Assembly: GCA_964036195.1 (NCBI GenBank)
Contig: OZ038459.1
Coordinates: forward strand, 8,553,206-8,617,205
DNA from: Sphaerolaimus hirsutus
Lineage: Eukaryota; Nematoda; Chromadorea; Monhysterida; Sphaerolaimidae
Length of the DNA stretch: 64,000 nt
Reading direction: 5' to 3'
Position 1 is the first letter of the stretch. Each line of letters starts with the position of its first letter. Shown here piece by piece: positions 46,301-52,300 of this stretch. The position numbers were made by a program, and so were the translations under genes. The notes below the pieces were generated by a model. The model was not told the origin of the DNA. It saw nothing but the letters and a program-made list of their open reading frames with translations, and did no database searches.

Positions 46301-49300
46301 CAATGGAAAAATGCCATGTTTTTTCAAGCTGCTTGATTTTAGCATTAAAATCTGATTTTTTAAAAATTGCCCAAGTATGGTCTAGAGCAAAAAAGATGTA
46401 AATATGTATGTACCATAAATCTTTGATCAAGTCCCCTCAGGGGTATCTTGAATTTTGACCCTCCGAGTGGTTGGATAGATAGCAAATCGCTCCTCCGGAG
46501 GGATAGATAGCTGAAAAATTTTCTGGGGGGGGTTGGGGGGGGGTTTGGGGGGGGGGGTTGTGGTGGTTCGATATATAGGCTTTTTCGGGGCATAGAAGGA
46601 AGAAAAGGGAGAAAAATCGCTAAAAGTAGGTGTAAAATAGCTCAAAATGGGCATACAAGAGCATATAGTACTTAAAATAGCTGAAAATAGGCAGTTAGAC
46701 GCATGAACCAGTGATTTTGGAGGTGAAAATCTATATATAGGTATGAAAAATAGCGATTTTGAGCAAAATTTAGGGTATAGTTTCTGAAAAATCGCTCCAG
46801 ATAGGTAGATAGCTGGGCGATTTGGGGGGGGGGTTTAGGGGGTAGTAGCCCAAAATTTTGCCTCCGGGATAGATAGATAGCTGAGCGGCCTCTGGGATAG
46901 ATAGATAGCTGGGCGGTTTGGGGGGGGGTAACCCCCCCCCAACCCCCCCCATTCGAGACCCCTGAGTCCCCTCCCTTGAATAACTCCCTCCCTCGATAAT
47001 TGCAAATATCCCAAAAGTCAAGCCCCTCACAGGACCCACTGCCTCATGATCACGTGAGCAAAATTCCAGAAAGCAGATACTTTTCTCTCGCATCTGATTT
47101 GATCAAAGCTGAACCACACTTCATAAAATGGTGTGATCAAACCAGCCATTTATGTGCTCCTGGAAATAGTCAAGCATTTACTCAAGAGACTGCACCTATT
47201 CAGAATCTTAGTGGTTGGTTTGACCCTGTATCTGCAGACATGTAAATCTGCCCAACATGTAGATCCAGTCAACATGTATTTGTACCCATTCAACATGTAG
47301 ACTTGCTGTACATGCATTGACGGCATACATGTCAAGCATGGGGGATACATCACCAGTGCGCTTGTCAAGTGGGTTTAATCATACCCTCCCTGCAGCTGAT
47401 AGCCATATCACATTTTATCTTGACATTGCAGTGAAATATGCTGACATTCTCACATCCTAATCTGACCAGTAAAGAAACAAATGACATCTTTAAAATGAAT
47501 CACATGGTATCCAAATCAGATTACACTGACAGAACAACCTGTTTGATTTGGTGCCCACTCAAATCATGAATTTTAAAAGTATGTTCTCACTTATATCAGT
47601 ATCTTATGTAATTGTAGCTTTGTCATTTTGCCAATAACCAGTTCAGATACCACTTTAAAATTACTATTGTATCTGGGTCTGCACTTTAAAAAAAAAGAAT
47701 TCTCCCATCTGGTTTCCATCTTGCCTTTTCTGCAAGAAACTAATTTACATTATATGCCGTGGTAAAATGAACCAGTGACAATCATTTCACTACACCATTT
47801 TGGACTATTATCGTGAGTTTTTTAAACTATTTTGTGACCCAGCATTCATTTTTGGCTCTGACCAGCATCCATTTTTGGCCAATTGACTAATTTCCTTTTT
47901 TAAGTGTGTTTGAGCATTTTAGCGTCTCACGTTTACACTCTGTTCTATGAATACTTGTTCAGAGTTACATCAGCATATTTCTATGAAATTTGATATGGCT
48001 ATCTTGGCTGCGGGAAAGAGAGGTGGTGATCGTCAAACCCACTTGACATGTAAGTCCGCGGGTAATGTACAATGCCCACTGGACATGTACGCACCTAATA
48101 CATGTCCAGCGGGTCTACATGTCGACCGGGTAGAAATACATGTTGAACGGTTCTTCATGTCGGGCGGGTTTACATGTCAACGAAGCTTACGTTGTTGATT
48201 GTGTGCTTGCCGTCTTTTTTTATGTCCAATTAATCACGCTGACGATTAGATAGATAAGTTATCGACCGAGTACCGACGCCATCAAATCTGGTTTATCCCA
48301 CAGATTATCAGACTGTGCCAGACGACCCGTCTGATGTAAAATCAGCTGCTGCCGCTCAATCGCATTCAAAATCATCAACTGACCAAATCAATGCTGTGCC
48401 GCAGACTGAAGAATTTTTCTTCACCTACAACATTGCCCATGCGCTGCAAATTGAAAACGCTGACAAATATGTTGGTAGTAGTATCACAAAATGTGATCAG
48501 AGTACAAGCGAGGTTTGTGGCCTCGGTGTTCATTGCTCCTTGCCTTGGATCGTTGGAGATAAGGACGTATCCATGGGGGGGCAAGGGGCTGCAGCCGCCC
48601 CCCCTTCCCGGGGTGAGAGCTTAAAATTCCATGGAACTGGATCCGTATAAATTTTCATGGTGCTGTTTAAAAAATTTTGCGCGCAAGCGTGCATTTTTCC
48701 GCCACACTATATTATCACTATCAATCTCTGTTGTCTGGAACCCATATAATATGCCCTCAGTAGTATGACTGTCGCTGTATATCTATGCAGGGGCGGCACC
48801 CCAATCGGTCATCTTTCCCGGAGGCTGCTGCTCAGCTATCTTTTTGCCCCAAGGCAAAGTTTTTTGGCTACTATCCCCTGAGCCCCCCTCCCAATCGCTC
48901 AGCTATCTATCTATGTGGAACAATTTTTGACTGATTATTCCCCAATTTTTGATAAAGTAGCTAAATTTTGTTCCATTTTTCCAATTTTTTCCTTCAAATT
49001 TTCACTATTTTCGGCTATACACATGTTTATATACCTATTTTGGGCTATTTTAAACCTATTTTTAGCGATTTTCTTCCACTTTCTGCCTGATATACCTTGA
49101 AAACGCCTATATATTGCGTCATACCGCAACTGTAGGATAAAATTTACGGGGGGCTGAGCCCCCCCCCGTTCGTCAGGCTCCGTAAACATACAGCCCCCCG
49201 CTTGAAAATCCTGGATACGTTTCTGGTTGGGGAGTGTTCACCCTTGCAACTCTCCCCACTAATTTACCCCCAGAGGGCCCTGTGCCGGTGCTCATCTGTA

Positions 49301-52300
49301 CCCCGTGCTCATCCTGTGCTGCTCGGTGCTTATAAACAGTGCCATGGGTAACCTAGATTTTGATACTCCGGGGGTTGGATAGATAGCAAATCGCTCCTCC
49401 CTCCAGAGGGATAGATAGCTGAAAAAAATGTGGGGGGAGGTTGCAGGGTTCAATATAGGTATAGGCTTTTTCAAGGTGAGGAAGGAATAAAAGGGCGAAA
49501 AATTGCTACAACTAGGTGAAAATTAACTCATAATAGGTATATAAGAAAATATAGTACTAAAAATAGTACTGAGCAGTAGATGAGCACTGTTCTTTGTCCT
49601 GGAGTGTTTGTTGCGCAGAAAATATGTTTATTGCTGTTGTACGAACTTGTCACCGCACTCGCTCCGCATTCATATTTACTTTGGCTGATTTGGGTGCATG
49701 GGATATCCGCCTTCTAACGTTTCAGATGAGTACTTCGAGTTTCCATCGATCGAGTTCCAGCTTGCCTCACCCGCCTCAATATGTTGCTCAAGTTACATCG
49801 GCTGCAGTGGCGTACACCCCGCCTTTGTTTCAACCAAATATGGGCGGTTTTTTGCAGAGGCCCCAATACCTGCCGCGACCGTTCGCTCTGCAGCAACAGC
49901 CTGCTCACATGGTGTGGATGTTACAGCAGCCAGTTTTCGCACCCTGTAAAACGTCAGGCAAATTTGTCAGGCTCAGGGTAATATGTAAAATGCTCGATGA
50001 AATGCATTTTCGCGGGTATTTTTGATTTTTGACACCAGTTCATTCGCTGTTTTTTTCGCATTTGATCTTTCTCATTTTTATGCGTGGTCTGCGCTGTTCC
50101 TGCACCCTGTGTATTATTCAGCTGCGCATGTGTTTATCTACGTTCTGTCGCAGATGCACGGCGTGCCGATCGTCCAGTTGCAATACGGCACTCAGCAACA
50201 TTTCGTCCCCCCAGTCGCGTCGCTACAACAACCTATGGTATTGTTGTTTTGTTCAAACATTGATAAAATGTGTCCATAGTTTGCAAAAAATGGTGCGCTG
50301 AATGAGTGTTCGTTTTCAGACATTCAACACTGCGGGGCCGGGCAATTTCGCCACGCCGCAGTTGGTTTACGAGTCGGGTGTGATTCCAAATTGTTGGTCT
50401 CGTTATAACTGAAATCCTTGGCGACGGCGACATTGCAATCGATGTGGATATTTTTGCATACAAATTCAGGCGGGCCATCGGCACCTGCCTACTTCGTGCC
50501 ACACGGACAGCTCGTACACAATCAGCCACTGGCGCCGCCCCTGGCGCATGCCGCTTGCACTGGTGCCAATCCCATACCCTGTAAAATTCCCTGTAAAATG
50601 TCAAATGTCACGCAAAGTGTCAAAAATCATGCAAAATGCCCTGCAAAATGGTATTCTTGCCATTTGCAAAACGTATGCTTGCCATTTTGCAGGGCATTTT
50701 ACATGATTTTTGACACTTTGCATGACATTTGACATTTAACAGGGCATTTTACAGGGTCTGGGACTCCCCCCTGGTGAGGAAAATAATGGTGATACTATCG
50801 CCTATGAAACTCTCCCGGAACCTGTTCGTTTGTGTTTTTTTCACTTTTCTTGTAAATTGCGTGTAATACGCGCTCTTTTCAGTGTGTTGTGGCCGAGGCT
50901 GGTGAGGATATTACGACTGCATCGAATCAGATGAATGCTGAAGCAGCGTTCACATCGTCGTGCAGCAGCTATGGCACGCCCGGCGAAGTGGTTGTCAAGC
51001 CTCCAGCAAATCAAATTGTTTTAATTTCAGCCTCCTTTCGCGGACAATTTGGACTCGTCGCACTGCAGCCGCCGCCGACGTCGGACGAGTCGCATTCGGG
51101 GCGTCCTGCAGACAACACCGTAACCGAAAGTGATCCCGGTATCGGTCCAAACCGCAGCAGTCCCGGGGGCTTTGAGATCATCCCTATTTGTTCGAGGTGC
51201 GACTGCACTCTTCATGTTTTTTTTCTTCATTTGTAATGACAACTGTTTTCGCAGCTCGACAGAATCATCATCTGCTCCTTTCGATCTGCCTAACCCTAGT
51301 CAGGGCATTCTGCACAACCAGGTGCCACTCCCAGACCCTGTAAAATGTCATGTGAAAAGTCAAATACCGCATGCAAAGTATCAAAAGTCATGTAAAATTC
51401 CCTGTAAAATGGCAAACTTCGTTAGGGCATTTTTCATGACTTTTGACACTTTGCATGACATTTGACGTCCGTTTGACAAGAATCTGGGATAGTGCACCCA
51501 GGAAATCACTTCCAAACCCGCATTCACCCTGAGTGAACCGAAATGCCACATGGAGACGGTTTCGCCAGTTCTCAAAGTGGCCCCTGTGACAGTGGATCAA
51601 TTGCCGACTGCCAACTTGGGTTCTCGCGGACGCGGCAGAATGTCGAGAGAGAACCGAAAAACGCGCTACAGCAAAACCGCTGCCCCTTTGAAGCCTCTCA
51701 TCGAGGAGGATCGAATTGATAATCGTTCAGCGGGTTTGTTCAATCTTTTGCTAATTATCAAAATTTCATGTCCACCGTGGCCGAACAAATGTGTACCGTA
51801 TATCCTCGAATAGATCCCAGGTGAGTTATTATTTCGTCAGAAGTTTTGGAGGGGGAGTTATTCATAGGGAGTAGTTATTGTTTCCTCGGAACTTACACTT
51901 TATTCATTGTGTGAATGCATTGCACCAACTCATCTAATCCAGTACTACACAGTGAAAGAACAACCAAGCAAGGTTCAAACAAACAAATTTGTGTTCATGA
52001 TCTGAATCATTCAAATACACATTGGATACATAGACCAAATACCCAGAGGGGGGGGGTATTCAAGGGGAGGAGTTATTTTTTCCTCATCGGGCCAACAGGG
52101 GGGATTGTTCAAGTGGGAGGTCTTATTCAAGGATATACGGTAGACATTCACTGTTTCCAGAGAGCATTGATCGCTGCCAGCCGGCCAGTCGCTCGGAAGC
52201 TGCGAGTCACAGTTGCGTGAACAGTTTCGTACATGTCGATTCATCTGATTTTCTTCAGTTGACTGACGGCGCGCGAGTTGAAATTGTCAACTGGATTGCT

